Position numbers and translations under genes: made by a program. A stretch of 64,000 nucleotides of DNA from Pokkaliibacter sp046614695 (GTDB lineage Bacteria > Pseudomonadota > Gammaproteobacteria > Pseudomonadales > Balneatricaceae): positions 1 through 64,000 of the forward strand of contig NZ_JBKKHQ010000026.1 of NCBI RefSeq assembly GCF_046614695.1. Direction: 5' to 3'. Shown here piece by piece: positions 28,749 through 37,850 of the stretch. Below the pieces are notes generated by a model, which was given only the letters and a program-made list of their open reading frames with translations, was not told the DNA's origin and made no database searches. Numbering within the stretch: position 1 is the first letter of the stretch; each line of letters begins with the position of its first letter.

Positions 28749-30320
28749 TTAATGCCCCTGAGGAGCACGCTCTGCCGTTTCATAGGCCTGAATAAAGTCA
28801 TCCAGATAGCTTTGCTGGCGACCACGAGAGTCTTCCATCAGGCTCTCATGCAACTCGGTATAGAGCTGCCAGTAATTGGCCTGCTTACGTGCCGGATTGA
28901 ACTTGTCGAACATACCTTCCTTGAACTGACGCTGACTGATACTTTCAGGGTCCAGCTGGCGAAGCAGACCATTCACCGCACCATCAACCCCCTGCAGCAA
29001 GGCCTTTTCGTGGCCTGCGATATCTGCATAGGCATCGGCAATGGCTTTTTCAGCACTCATGAAGGAGCTGGAGCGACGGTTGAAAAGGTTATGCACGGCA
29101 TCCTCAACACTGGCAGAGAACTTGAGTGGATTGTTCTCGGCAGCACGGAACTGCGTCTGGTTAACACGGAACTCACTCTTGAAGCGTGAACGCTCACGCA
29201 GAGCAATCAGCAAGCCTTCCAGCAGCTGACGAGTGGCTCCACCCACGGTTTCCCACCACTGTGGGTCATGGTCCGCCGGCGCCATATCAGGATGAATCCC
29301 CAAACCACGAACAAAAGCTTTCAGCGCAGCCAGCTCTGTAGCGGCATCAACTGTCGAGGGTGTTTCAGGTGCAGTTTTAGGAGCGGGCGCTTTCACAGAC
29401 TGAGGCGCTGGAGCCACCTTGACTTCAGGCTCTGGTGCTTTGGCAGCAGGTTGAGGCTCAACTGGCGGAGCATCCACAGGCACTTCCACAACAGGCAAAG
29501 GTTGCTTTTCTGCCACCGGTTCGGGCTGTGCGAAGACTGGCGCCTCAGGCATAGCAGGCTGAGGTTTGACAACCGGTTCAGGAGCAATAACAGGTTCCGG
29601 AGCAGCCACCTCTGCAACAGGCGCAGGAGCAGGCGCTTTAACGACCGCAGGTTCAGCCTTTGGCGCTGGCGCAACAGGCTGCGCTGCCACCGGCTCATCA
29701 CGAAGGAATTCATCAAAACGGTTGGAAACAGGTGCAGGCTCAGGTTCCGCTAACCAGTCCCAGTCTTCAGGGATCTGTGTGCCGTTACCTGCCGCGGGAG
29801 CATGCCCCTGAGGCGTGGGGAAGTGATCCTGCAATCCCAACTGGCTCATCCCGCGAATACCTGCAGAAGAGGTTGAAAAAGCCGCGCTTTCCGGCTCTGC
29901 CATCTGTGCCGCAACAGGGGCAACCGAAGCCTCTGGCTTGGGTTCAGGTGCTGCAATGGGCGCTGCGACCAGTGGCTCAGCAACACGGGCTTTCTGGCGC
30001 AAGGCCACTTCGATGTCGTAATCGTTAAGCTGCAGCATGTCTTTGTCCTGCAGGACATGACGATTGCCTTTACCCAGCGCATCAACGCTACGATTAATAA
30101 ACAAACCATTGGTGGACATATCAGTGACGACGAAACCGTCACCGTCTTTTTCGATGCTGGCATGAATACCAGAGAGAACACGGGCCGGATCAGGCAGGTA
30201 CCAGTCCGCCTTTTCGGAACGACCGATGGTGCCGCCCTGCGGACCAAAGACCTTAACGGACTCCTGATCGGGAGTCAGTCGGTGATAGCTCTTAATGGAA
30301 AGCTCAAGTTCCATGTCCAT
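28749..30320 (-). CDS. FHA-domain T6SS regulator (TagH/Fha/ImpI)
   Basis: A 523-aa protein with an N-terminal forkhead-associated domain (residues about 20-100: GGTIGRSEKADWYLPDP, LSGIHASI, VTDMSTNGLFIN), a long Pro/Ala/Glu-rich linker (about 110-330), and a conserved C-terminal T6SS-FHA domain (FNPARKQANYWQLYTELHES). The FHA domain should bind phosphothreonine made by the divergent kinase, and it is the usual target of PppA. The start at 30320 has AAGGAAGGGG upstream. It is the first gene of the long minus-strand T6SS array. Confidence 0.92.
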   Translation of the reverse strand: MDMELELSIKSYHRLTPDQESVKVFGPQGGTIGRSEKADWYLPDPARVLSGIHASIEKDGDGFVVTDMSTNGLFINRSVDALGKGNRHVLQDKDMLQLNDYDIEVALRQKARVAEPLVAAPIAAPEPKPEASVAPVAAQMAEPESAAFSTSSAGIRGMSQLGLQDHFPTPQGHAPAAGNGTQIPEDWDWLAEPEPAPVSNRFDEFLRDEPVAAQPVAPAPKAEPAVVKAPAPAPVAEVAAPEPVIAPEPVVKPQPAMPEAPVFAQPEPVAEKQPLPVVEVPVDAPPVEPQPAAKAPEPEVKVAPAPQSVKAPAPKTAPETPSTVDAATELAALKAFVRGLGIHPDMAPADHDPQWWETVGGATRQLLEGLLIALRERSRFKSEFRVNQTQFRAAENNPLKFSASVEDAVHNLFNRRSSSFMSAEKAIADAYADIAGHEKALLQGVDGAVNGLLRQLDPESISQRQFKEGMFDKFNPARKQANYWQLYTELHESLMEDSRGRQQSYLDDFIQAYETAERAPQGH

Positions 30321-30686
30321 GTGCAGGCGCCCCTTCCTTGCATTACAACTTTCAATACGTAACTGGCGTGTCAACTTATCTAGCCGTACGTTACGCCGCC
30401 GAATCTGTGCAAAATCAACAATTTAGCAACAAAAAAACGTACCGCAGCGGGATTGAAAAACATCCGCAGGCAGCACGTTCTCAGGTTCGGAGGGGATGTA
30501 GCAGTCTGTTTCATCCCTCAATTGGGGCGACAAAGTTACGCAGACCGATGCGCCAAGTCAAGACGGCGAGACAATTAAAGTTACAAAACTTATCCTTGAT
30601 TTACATAGAGCGTTTTATGTACTTTACGCACTCCACGCCGGAGGGGCCTCCGGTGATTTATCTTTACTGCTATACAGCGAGACGAC
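30321..30686. promoter_or_regulatory. Divergent promoter region for the T6SS arms
   Basis: This 366-bp gap lies between fha (leftward) and the kinase gene (rightward), so it must contain the promoters of both arms unless they are transcribed from further away. A perfect inverted repeat, CCGGAGG-gg-CCTCCGG (30638-30653), sits 34 bp before the kinase start. I see no convincing sigma-54 signature. Confidence 0.55.
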
Positions 30687-32849
30687 ATGGACAGGGTCAT
30701 TTCGGAATCTTCCACCGACTCGGAAGCCACTAACCAAGAGACTTCCGCTCAGGTTACTCCTCAGACTGCGACACCTGAAACACAGGAAGCGAAGGTCAAG
30801 GCAACCTCCTCAGCTGACACGGCACCACACTCGGCGACTTCCTCAGAAGCCACCGATGATGCCGACATGACCACTGTTTTCTCTGACACAACTCAAGTGC
30901 TGGAAACACCAGTGGGCGCTGAAACCGGCAGCCACAATCAGCTGAAAGGCACAACGCTTGAGAACCGTTACCTGCTGGAAGACCAGATTGGCCGTGGTGG
31001 TATGTGTGATATCTACCGCGCGCGCGATCTTTTACTAGAAAGTGAAGGTATCAAGGACTGTCATGTTGCCGTTAAGATTCTTCAGCCGCATCTGCTGGAA
31101 CATCCCCAGGCGCAACACCTGCTGATTGCCGAGGCCCGCAAATCGCAACAGCTGTCTCACCCCAATGTTATCCGCGTATTCAGCGTTGGCCAGGAGCGCC
31201 TTGCTAACAGCACTGCACCACGCACCTATCTTGTCATGGAATGGCTGGATGGCGAGACGCTGGATACCGTTATCAAGAGTTCTCGCCCGCGGGGTCTGAA
31301 CTACGAAGGCGCGATGAAGATTCTGCGCCAGATTTCTGAAGCCCTGGCCTACGCCTCATCCCAGGGAGTTGTCCATGCGGATCTCAAGCCCAGCAATATC
31401 ATGCTGACTCGTAAGGGCCTGATCAAAGTGCTGGACTTCGGTGTCGCCAGTGATGACCCGCTACACAAAGATATCTACGCGGCACCAGACCCCGAAGCGA
31501 CGGCTCCGGTACAGGGCTACACCCCTGCCTATGCCAGTCCGCAGCTGCTTGAAGGCGCGATGCCTACCCATCGTGATGATGTCTACTCATTCAGCTGTAT
31601 CGCTTATGAACTGCTGACCAGCAAGCATCCGTACCAGCGCAAACCTGCAGACAAAGCACGTGCAGAAAAAGTGAAGGCAGAAAAGCCCGCACACCTGAAT
31701 GGCAAGCAATGGTCTGCACTCAAGGACGGCCTGCAATTCGAGAATAACAAGCGCCCCAAAGAGGTAGCGCAAATTCTTGAAAACATGGACAAAAAGTCCT
31801 CTGCGCCCAAGTTTGTCGCTGCTGCGGCAGTGGTCGTGGTATTGGCAGGTGCGGCGTACGCGGGCCAGCAAGCGTATCAGGACTATCAGAACAAACTGGG
31901 AACTCTGGATCAGCAAATCGCACAAACCCATAAACTGGATTACCTGAAAGGAGCTGATGCAGCCACGCTGCTGGATGCACTGGAAAGCGCCAATGCGGAA
32001 GATCGCACGGAAGTGCTTGGCTATGTACAAAGCCAGCGTCCAGCCATCCTGGACTACTTCGACTCTCAGGTTGAGGCGGCGTTAAAGCAGCAGGACTCCG
32101 GTTATCCGGATTATTACGCGGTGACCGATAAGGTCAAAGATGCACTGGGTGTTTTCCCTGACTCTGCTCGTCTGCAGACGTTGGAATCGACACTTGAGCA
32201 AAGCTGGCTGAGTAGCACTCAGGCACTGGATGATCAGCTCAACACCATGCTTGAGCAAGGTAAGTATCAGACCGCGCAGGATTACGCAGCATTGATGGAT
32301 CACCTGAAGGGCCTGCAGCAGCTGAATCGCGATTACAAGCCGCTGCCTTCGACCAAAGCGACGGAAACCTACACCTCAGCGATGCAAACCGCGCTGTCCA
32401 AAGGTGAGAATAATGCTGAGCTCGATACGCTGCGCAAAGTCGGGGAAGTCTTCTTCGCCGGTATGCCAGAGGTTGATCAGAGTGTGACCGAGGTTAACGA
32501 GGTCCAGCAGGCGAAGCAGACCATGGAGGCCTATAACACGGCCAAGGAATCCGGCCAGAAAGTCGAATTCCCCTACTCGGCTGCCGATGTTGCCCTGCAG
32601 GATCGGGTCGATGCCCTCTCGGAAGAGATTGCTTCTGCCGCCGACTCGACTTCCCTGCAAACAGCCAAAATGGCACTGGCAGAGTTGACCCGGGAAGTAC
32701 CGGAAGACTTCGAACCGGCTCAGGCCCTGTGGCATCAGTTAGCGGAAACCTATCGCCAGCAAGGGAACCAGCTGGTCGATGCCAACCAGTTACGTGATGC
32801 ACAAAAACTGTTCTCTGAGGCCGACCGCATCGACAGTCAGCACCAGTAA
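30687..32849 (+). CDS. PpkA-like membrane Ser/Thr protein kinase
   Basis: A 720-aa Hanks-type kinase. After a Ser/Thr-rich N-terminal region the catalytic domain spans about residues 92-365: glycine loop IGRGGMCDIYRARD, VAVKIL lysine near 130, catalytic loop VVHADLKPSNIML near 228, DFG near 251. The loop reads HAD rather than HRD, so it lacks the activation-loop-responsive Arg. One membrane helix (about 373-395) is followed by a helical, probably periplasmic domain of 320 residues rather than a von Willebrand domain. It is divergent from fha and likely phosphorylates the FHA protein; PppA is the opposing phosphatase. Confidence 0.88.
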   Translation: MDRVISESSTDSEATNQETSAQVTPQTATPETQEAKVKATSSADTAPHSATSSEATDDADMTTVFSDTTQVLETPVGAETGSHNQLKGTTLENRYLLEDQIGRGGMCDIYRARDLLLESEGIKDCHVAVKILQPHLLEHPQAQHLLIAEARKSQQLSHPNVIRVFSVGQERLANSTAPRTYLVMEWLDGETLDTVIKSSRPRGLNYEGAMKILRQISEALAYASSQGVVHADLKPSNIMLTRKGLIKVLDFGVASDDPLHKDIYAAPDPEATAPVQGYTPAYASPQLLEGAMPTHRDDVYSFSCIAYELLTSKHPYQRKPADKARAEKVKAEKPAHLNGKQWSALKDGLQFENNKRPKEVAQILENMDKKSSAPKFVAAAAVVVVLAGAAYAGQQAYQDYQNKLGTLDQQIAQTHKLDYLKGADAATLLDALESANAEDRTEVLGYVQSQRPAILDYFDSQVEAALKQQDSGYPDYYAVTDKVKDALGVFPDSARLQTLESTLEQSWLSSTQALDDQLNTMLEQGKYQTAQDYAALMDHLKGLQQLNRDYKPLPSTKATETYTSAMQTALSKGENNAELDTLRKVGEVFFAGMPEVDQSVTEVNEVQQAKQTMEAYNTAKESGQKVEFPYSAADVALQDRVDALSEEIASAADSTSLQTAKMALAELTREVPEDFEPAQALWHQLAETYRQQGNQLVDANQLRDAQKLFSEADRIDSQHQ

Positions 32850-32872
32850 CAGAACGCACTTTTGACATTTTC

Positions 32873-32894
32873 AGGTGGCCGGGGATTGCCACCT
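32873..32894. other. Perfect inverted repeat before vgrG
   Basis: AGGTGGC-cggggatt-GCCACCT is a 7-bp perfect stem immediately before the chosen vgrG start and after the kinase stop. No T-tract follows. It could block ribosome access to vgrG or mark an RNA end. Confidence 0.45.
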
Positions 32895-32898
32895 TGCA

Positions 32899-34719
32899 AT
32901 GGACGCAAGCATGTACGCTACCCAATCGGACAAGAACATCTTCATCACCACGACATTAGGCCAGGACAGCCTGATGCTCGACAAGGTGCATATTCGCGAA
33001 GGCCTGTCCAAGCTGTCTCTGATGACGGCCCATGTGCACACCAACTCGATGGAAATTGATCCCAACGAGCTACTGGGCACACCGGTCACCATCAATATTC
33101 CCGTTCATGCTGATATCGGCAAGGTAGGCGAACAGGCCTACAACGGTATCGTTATCGAAGTCATCTCCCGTGGTTCGCGAACCCCGGCTGAAGCCCTGGA
33201 TGAAGTGCACCGTGATTACGATCTGGTGATTCGCCCCCAGGCTTTTTTCCTGACACAACGTCAGCAAAATCGTATTTTCCAGCAGATGACCCCGCTGGAG
33301 ATCGTCAAGCAGGTGCTGGGTGAGCACAGCGTCAAGTTTGATGACCGCACCAGCGGCAGCTACCCCACCTTCGATTACAAAGTGCAGTATGGCGAGAGCG
33401 ACTGGAATCTGGTTTGCCGCCTGCTGCAACACGAAGGCATCTACTTCTTCTTTGAGCATACCGATAGCACTCATACGCTAGTCATGGCAGATGACACCAC
33501 GGTGTATGTTCCCTGTCTGGAAGAAGACGTTGCCTACTTCACCGGCGACCTGGCCGAATCCCACCTGTTTGTCTGGAGCGGTGTTGACCGTATTCCCAGC
33601 GGAAAAGTTCGTCAGCAGGGTTATAATTTCCTTGCTCCCGATACACTCCCGCGTGCATTACAGGAAAACCCGGCTCAGGCCGACCAGCAGGGCGTTACGG
33701 AAGTCTATAAGTACATCGCCGAGGCTGAGAACATTGCTCGCCCCAGCATCACAGCACAGACTCAACTCGAGGCGCTGCAATATGACCAGCGCAATGGTTC
33801 GGGCGAGAGTAACTGTCGCTCTTTCCATCCAGGTGGCATCTTCGGCTTTAAACGCCATGAAGATGAACGCGAAGTGGGCAAGAACTATGTGATCACGGCG
33901 ATCGACATAACGGCCTCTTCAGCGGATAACATCGGTGAACAGGGACAGGAAGGCGATAATTACAGCAACCGGATCGAAGTGCTGCCCAGCGACGTGATCT
34001 ATCGCCCTCGTCTGATCAATGGCGATGATTTCCCTAACCATTTACCACGTATTTACGGCTTGCAAACAGCACGCGTGGTTGCCGAAGCCAATAGTGATGG
34101 CAGTGAAGAAATCCATATCGACATGTATGGCCGCGTTCATGTTTGCTTCCACTGGGATCTAGAGCAGCGCAGCTCCTGCTGGGTTCGAGTTGCCCAAATC
34201 TGGGCGGGAGATAACCGCGGTGTCTTCTTCTTTCCGCGTATTGATGATGAAGTCATCATCCAATACCTGGAGGGGGATCCCGACCAGCCAATGATCATCG
34301 GCAGTGTCTATAACCGCATTAATAACCATCCTGTAGCTTTGCCAGAAAGTAAAACCCAGAGCGGAATTATCAGCCGTAGCTCCAAAGGCGGCGGCATGGA
34401 TAATTACAACGGTCTGGTCTTTGAAGATCTCAAGGACAAAGAGCTCTTCTACACTCAGGCAGAGAAAGATCAGCAGGAGCTGGTCAAAAATAACATGCTG
34501 ACAGATGTAGGTGTTGATCGTGAAACCAACATTGGTAATAACGATGTACTGAACGTCGGCAAAGTCTTCAAGCTAAAAGCCGGTAGTGAAATCATTCTGG
34601 AAGTGGGTGGCTCAAAGTTGACCATGAAAAGTGATGGCACCATCACCCTTGAAGGCAATAACACGACTGAAAAAGCCAGTAAGATCACCAAGATCGCCGG
34701 CAAAATTAATCTGAACTGA
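32899..34719 (+). CDS. vgrG: VgrG (TssI) spike protein
   Basis: A VgrG trimeric spike of about 606 aa with the phage gp27-like region (ITTTLGQDSLMLDKVHIREG) and the gp44/gp5-like part (RVHVCFHWDLEQRSSCWVRV, DEVIIQYLEGDPDQPMIIGSVYN). It ends in beta-repeat-like sequence (GSKLTMKSDGTITLEGNN) with no extra toxin domain, so it is a plain spike that carries cargo through PAAR and adaptors. Start uncertain: a GTG at 32875 and ATGs at 32899 and 32911 are all in frame. It heads the payload operon and overlaps the next gene by one base. Confidence 0.96.
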   Translation: MDASMYATQSDKNIFITTTLGQDSLMLDKVHIREGLSKLSLMTAHVHTNSMEIDPNELLGTPVTINIPVHADIGKVGEQAYNGIVIEVISRGSRTPAEALDEVHRDYDLVIRPQAFFLTQRQQNRIFQQMTPLEIVKQVLGEHSVKFDDRTSGSYPTFDYKVQYGESDWNLVCRLLQHEGIYFFFEHTDSTHTLVMADDTTVYVPCLEEDVAYFTGDLAESHLFVWSGVDRIPSGKVRQQGYNFLAPDTLPRALQENPAQADQQGVTEVYKYIAEAENIARPSITAQTQLEALQYDQRNGSGESNCRSFHPGGIFGFKRHEDEREVGKNYVITAIDITASSADNIGEQGQEGDNYSNRIEVLPSDVIYRPRLINGDDFPNHLPRIYGLQTARVVAEANSDGSEEIHIDMYGRVHVCFHWDLEQRSSCWVRVAQIWAGDNRGVFFFPRIDDEVIIQYLEGDPDQPMIIGSVYNRINNHPVALPESKTQSGIISRSSKGGGMDNYNGLVFEDLKDKELFYTQAEKDQQELVKNNMLTDVGVDRETNIGNNDVLNVGKVFKLKAGSEIILEVGGSKLTMKSDGTITLEGNNTTEKASKITKIAGKINLN

Positions 34720-35831
34720 TGATTGGGCTGCTTGGCGACAGGCTGCATTTACGGACGTCCGCAGCCAATAATCGTTTAGTCACGGCACGGGATCTCCGTC
34801 ACTACGACCAGGAGATCCTGCTGCTTCTCAAAGAGATTGCGACTCCCTACCTTGGTAAGCGCCTCCCTGAAGACTGGCCTGACTGGCTGTCCCATCTTGC
34901 CACCAGCATCCCGACTGACTTTATCTCGACACTGACCACACGTGCAGACGCCATGAGTTATGGCGAGCCTGTTTACTGGACAGAGCTTTGGCTGCGACTA
35001 CACGGCTATGAAAACAGCGTTATTCTGCAAGGGCTTGAAGAGCGGGAGTCTCCCAAACGAGACCGGCTTTTAGCTCACTTACAGGCTGGGCTCGGTGTTC
35101 AGCCGGTCGCCTGGCAAGTGGAATCCCTCATGTTCTGCTACGCCTGGTTCCAGAAGATGATTCTGGTGCCCGCACTTAAAAATGAGGAGTGGCGCCAACA
35201 GGCAATGCGGGAGCACAGCTATGACAGTCTACTCGCGCGCGTAAACCAGCTGGTTGAAGACCCGTCCTCAATTAATGACTTTGATATCGAAGAGCTGCAG
35301 GTTCTCATCGGCGCCAACGCGCTCTCTGAACGTTGTGTAGCACGTTTGAAACAGCGTGATTACAAAGAGGACGACGAGCTTCCCGTCATCAAAAACCCGG
35401 AAAGCCTCGAGCACTTTGGGTATTTATCTCTGGATAAAGAGTGGCTATCGCGTTGGGATAATGAGCTGTATGAACTGGAGGAGATTGAAGAATTTATTGG
35501 CCTTCAGCATCACATCTGGCTTATGTCTGACAATAGCTCACCACCCGCAGAAGTCCTGTCGTTTTTAATCGATGACGATATGTATGATCAACAAGAGCTG
35601 TGGGGAGATACCATGCTCCCCTTTGAACGCTGGCTTAACACACTCAAACGTCGTGATGGCGCCTACCTGCTGGCTGGCCAGAATCTGCTGGACCCTGCGC
35701 ATCAGGATCAGATATGGCTCCGAGGTTCTCAAGGCCACCGCTTTGCTCTCTCCCATTGCTGGCATCAGCAGGCCAATAGGCTGAAAAAAGAATATTTAGT
35801 CAATGCATTTATGGGTGACGACGATGCATGA
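34719..35831 (+). CDS. Unknown 370-aa protein of the vgrG operon
   Basis: I do not recognise a family. The product is soluble, acidic and mostly helical, rich in Leu, Trp and Glu, without signal peptide or membrane segment. It begins at an ATG overlapping the vgrG stop by one base (TGATG), and its stop overlaps the next gene, so it is translationally coupled on both sides. Such genes between vgrG and PAAR often encode cargo-loading factors. I infer an adaptor or chaperone role for the VgrG-PAAR-effector complex, without direct motif support. Confidence 0.6.
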   Translation: MIGLLGDRLHLRTSAANNRLVTARDLRHYDQEILLLLKEIATPYLGKRLPEDWPDWLSHLATSIPTDFISTLTTRADAMSYGEPVYWTELWLRLHGYENSVILQGLEERESPKRDRLLAHLQAGLGVQPVAWQVESLMFCYAWFQKMILVPALKNEEWRQQAMREHSYDSLLARVNQLVEDPSSINDFDIEELQVLIGANALSERCVARLKQRDYKEDDELPVIKNPESLEHFGYLSLDKEWLSRWDNELYELEEIEEFIGLQHHIWLMSDNSSPPAEVLSFLIDDDMYDQQELWGDTMLPFERWLNTLKRRDGAYLLAGQNLLDPAHQDQIWLRGSQGHRFALSHCWHQQANRLKKEYLVNAFMGDDDA

Positions 35832-36798
35832 CTCTTCCTTGCCAGCCGTCCACTTGAAAACACTGCATTTTCAGTTAGGTAATCTAAAAAAATTTCCCAT
35901 CACTGGGGACTTTGCCAGAGAGGCGGAGTCTTCTCAGATTCCTTTTGGCCGTAAGTCGTATCAACTATGCAAAAGCCTGACATCCAGCTCCGCAGAGCAA
36001 ACGGCACGTCTGAAAGACTTATTAAAGCCTCTCATAGAAATCGCGAACGAGATTTGTGAAAGCAATATACCGGTCTTCGCACTATTACCAGCGACATCTC
36101 CCCAGCGATTAACCGAAGGGCTCAGGCCATTCACTGACCAAGAGTTCATCCTGAACTATTCTCGCCTACACGTATACCAACAAGGCAACTGCGCATTTGC
36201 TGCTGCTGGCAAGCGTTTGAAAGACTACTTGGACAAAGGACAAAAAGTCTTAGTGATTGCTGCGGACAGCCCTCAACCTAAAGGCAACCGTCCAGTAGAC
36301 TTCTCGCAGCACTATTGTGAAGGCTCACTGGCAGTCCTATTTGAGCCCTCAACCACTGGTCTGAGGTATATCACCAGCCATCTGGAATACCAGCATGACT
36401 CACAAATCGAGGTAAGTGCTCATTCCTTACTCTGTGAGAAAGCTTTTAATTCGATCAGTGAAAATACCTCAAGACGTAGCCTAGTCTATGCAGCGAATAG
36501 CATTGGCACTGATGATGAAGAGAAAGGGCAGCTAATTCATAGCGCATGGAGTAATCAGGCCGATCTCCCCGAGATGATCCTACCTTTTAAAACCTTGGGT
36601 GAATTAGGCTGTATGGAAGGGCTAGTAAAACTCCTTTGGCAACAGCAGCAAAATCTACAAAACCGGTTACTGAAAAACGCATTACTCATAAATTCGGAAA
36701 GCTTCAGTAGCTGGAGGGCCGTACAAGTCTGGGAATATCTCGAAGACACTACAGCTGCTACTTCGCATATGACCAATTCAGGGAATGATCATGGGTAA
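35824..36798 (+). CDS. Thiolase/ketosynthase-like protein in T6SS payload operon
   Basis: A 324-aa protein that resembles the beta-ketoacyl synthase/thiolase fold in pattern: a central NCAFAAAGKRLKDYLDKGQ segment at the position where these enzymes have their nucleophile, followed by KVLVIAADSPQP, EGSLAVLFEPS and a late LGELGCMEGLVKLLW segment similar to the Gly-rich C-terminal part of the fold. The Cys at the nucleophile site is present, but the catalytic His motifs are not evident. I infer a repurposed, probably non-catalytic family member used as a T6SS cargo factor. The ATG at 35824 shares bases with the previous stop. Confidence 0.55.
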   Translation: MHDSSLPAVHLKTLHFQLGNLKKFPITGDFAREAESSQIPFGRKSYQLCKSLTSSSAEQTARLKDLLKPLIEIANEICESNIPVFALLPATSPQRLTEGLRPFTDQEFILNYSRLHVYQQGNCAFAAAGKRLKDYLDKGQKVLVIAADSPQPKGNRPVDFSQHYCEGSLAVLFEPSTTGLRYITSHLEYQHDSQIEVSAHSLLCEKAFNSISENTSRRSLVYAANSIGTDDEEKGQLIHSAWSNQADLPEMILPFKTLGELGCMEGLVKLLWQQQQNLQNRLLKNALLINSESFSSWRAVQVWEYLEDTTAATSHMTNSGNDHG

Positions 36799-37225
36799 AC
36801 CCGCAGCAACCTCATCACACCATCACACCTGCCCAGCCAAACGAGGCAAGACACCTCACAAAGGAGGACCTGTCAGTAGTGGCTCTTCAAATGTCTTTTC
36901 CGGTGGTCTGCCCCAAGCACGCGTAGGCGACAAATTGGTCTGCAATGCCCCACCCGATGCTATCGCCGCTGGCTCCGCGACCGTTTTCATCAACGGCAAA
37001 CCGGCCGCACGAATGGGTGATAGAACAGTACATGGCGGTGTTATCGTCCAAGGTAATGGTAGCGTCATGATTGGCGATAAAACCTATGCCAGTTCAGGGG
37101 GCTACCCGTCTGAAGGGGGAAAAATAGTCCAGTTAGCCCGACGTGATTTATCGCGAGTAGAGTATTGCCAGCGAGATGGAAGAATAGAAATGTGTAATGA
37201 CCCTGTCTGCCCTTGTCGTGCGTAA
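36791..37225 (+). CDS. PAAR-domain spike tip
   Basis: A 144-aa PAAR-repeat protein that caps the VgrG trimer and carries cargo. The PAAR signature is clear (GKPAARMGDRTVHGG, with GGLPQARVGDKLVC earlier), and the histidines and cysteines needed for the metal-bound tip (HHHTCPAKRG, a C-terminal Cys-rich NDPVCPCRA) are present. The start at 36791 has AGGGA six bases upstream; an ATG two codons earlier lies too close to it. It overlaps the previous gene by 8 bp. No toxin domain is fused, so the effector must dock through the adaptors encoded around it. Confidence 0.9.
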   Translation: MGKPAATSSHHHTCPAKRGKTPHKGGPVSSGSSNVFSGGLPQARVGDKLVCNAPPDAIAAGSATVFINGKPAARMGDRTVHGGVIVQGNGSVMIGDKTYASSGGYPSEGGKIVQLARRDLSRVEYCQRDGRIEMCNDPVCPCRA

Positions 37226-37232
37226 CTGATCT

Positions 37233-37850
37233 ATGGCCGACAATTTTATTATTCATGACTTTCAGCCAATGGGTGATGAGTTCGATCTGAAATTAGATAG
37301 CCACTCGAATATCTGTCTCGTTATAGATACCGCTAGGGTTGATCACTGGCTAAATGAAATATCCCAAATTGAAGATCAGCTAAATTGGGAAAATTTATAT
37401 GAGAACACACAAGCAGAAGAATATAAATCAATAGCTCCTGTAGTTGTCGATTTATATGAAAAAAGCGAATTAATAAGTTTTGTGAACCAAAATGCAATTT
37501 GGTCAAGTAGTACAGTACTCATCACATATCATTGCAGTTTTGATGAGATCGTTGATCATTTAAGGTCATTGGTTTTTGTAAGAGATAAAAATAGAAAGAA
37601 TCTTTTTAGGTTTTACTCACCACAGCTACTCAGCTACTGGATCAGTACACTTCCGGAAGAATCAATACATTCCTTACTTGGCCCTGCAGAGCGTTGGATA
37701 TGGAAGACCAATAATCATTTAGATCAAGCACAAGTATGGAATTGGATACTTCATAAGCCTGAACAAAAAAGGCAAAAAAATAAGACTGCATGGTTCGAGT
37801 TAAGCCAAAAAGATATTGAAATATTAAACGATTTTGATAAGGACAAATAA
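37233..37850 (+). CDS. DUF4123 T6SS effector adaptor (Tap/TEC type)
   Basis: A 205-aa protein matching the DUF4123 pattern: APVVVDLYEKSELISFV, then a region with LRSLVFVRDKNRK and the hallmark LFRFYSPQLLSYWI, then LLGPAERWIWK. These chaperones load a specific effector onto VgrG and are normally encoded immediately upstream of it. That is exactly the case here, with a one-base overlap with the 1363-aa gene. The gene is AT-rich like the effector, whereas the PAAR gene before it is closer to the background, so the transferred cassette probably begins here. Confidence 0.8.
   Translation: MADNFIIHDFQPMGDEFDLKLDSHSNICLVIDTARVDHWLNEISQIEDQLNWENLYENTQAEEYKSIAPVVVDLYEKSELISFVNQNAIWSSSTVLITYHCSFDEIVDHLRSLVFVRDKNRKNLFRFYSPQLLSYWISTLPEESIHSLLGPAERWIWKTNNHLDQAQVWNWILHKPEQKRQKNKTAWFELSQKDIEILNDFDKDK

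Noticed and set aside
32899..34719. VgrG as a specialised (toxin-carrying) spike
   Set aside because: The protein ends shortly after the gp5-like beta repeats and has no extra C-terminal domain.
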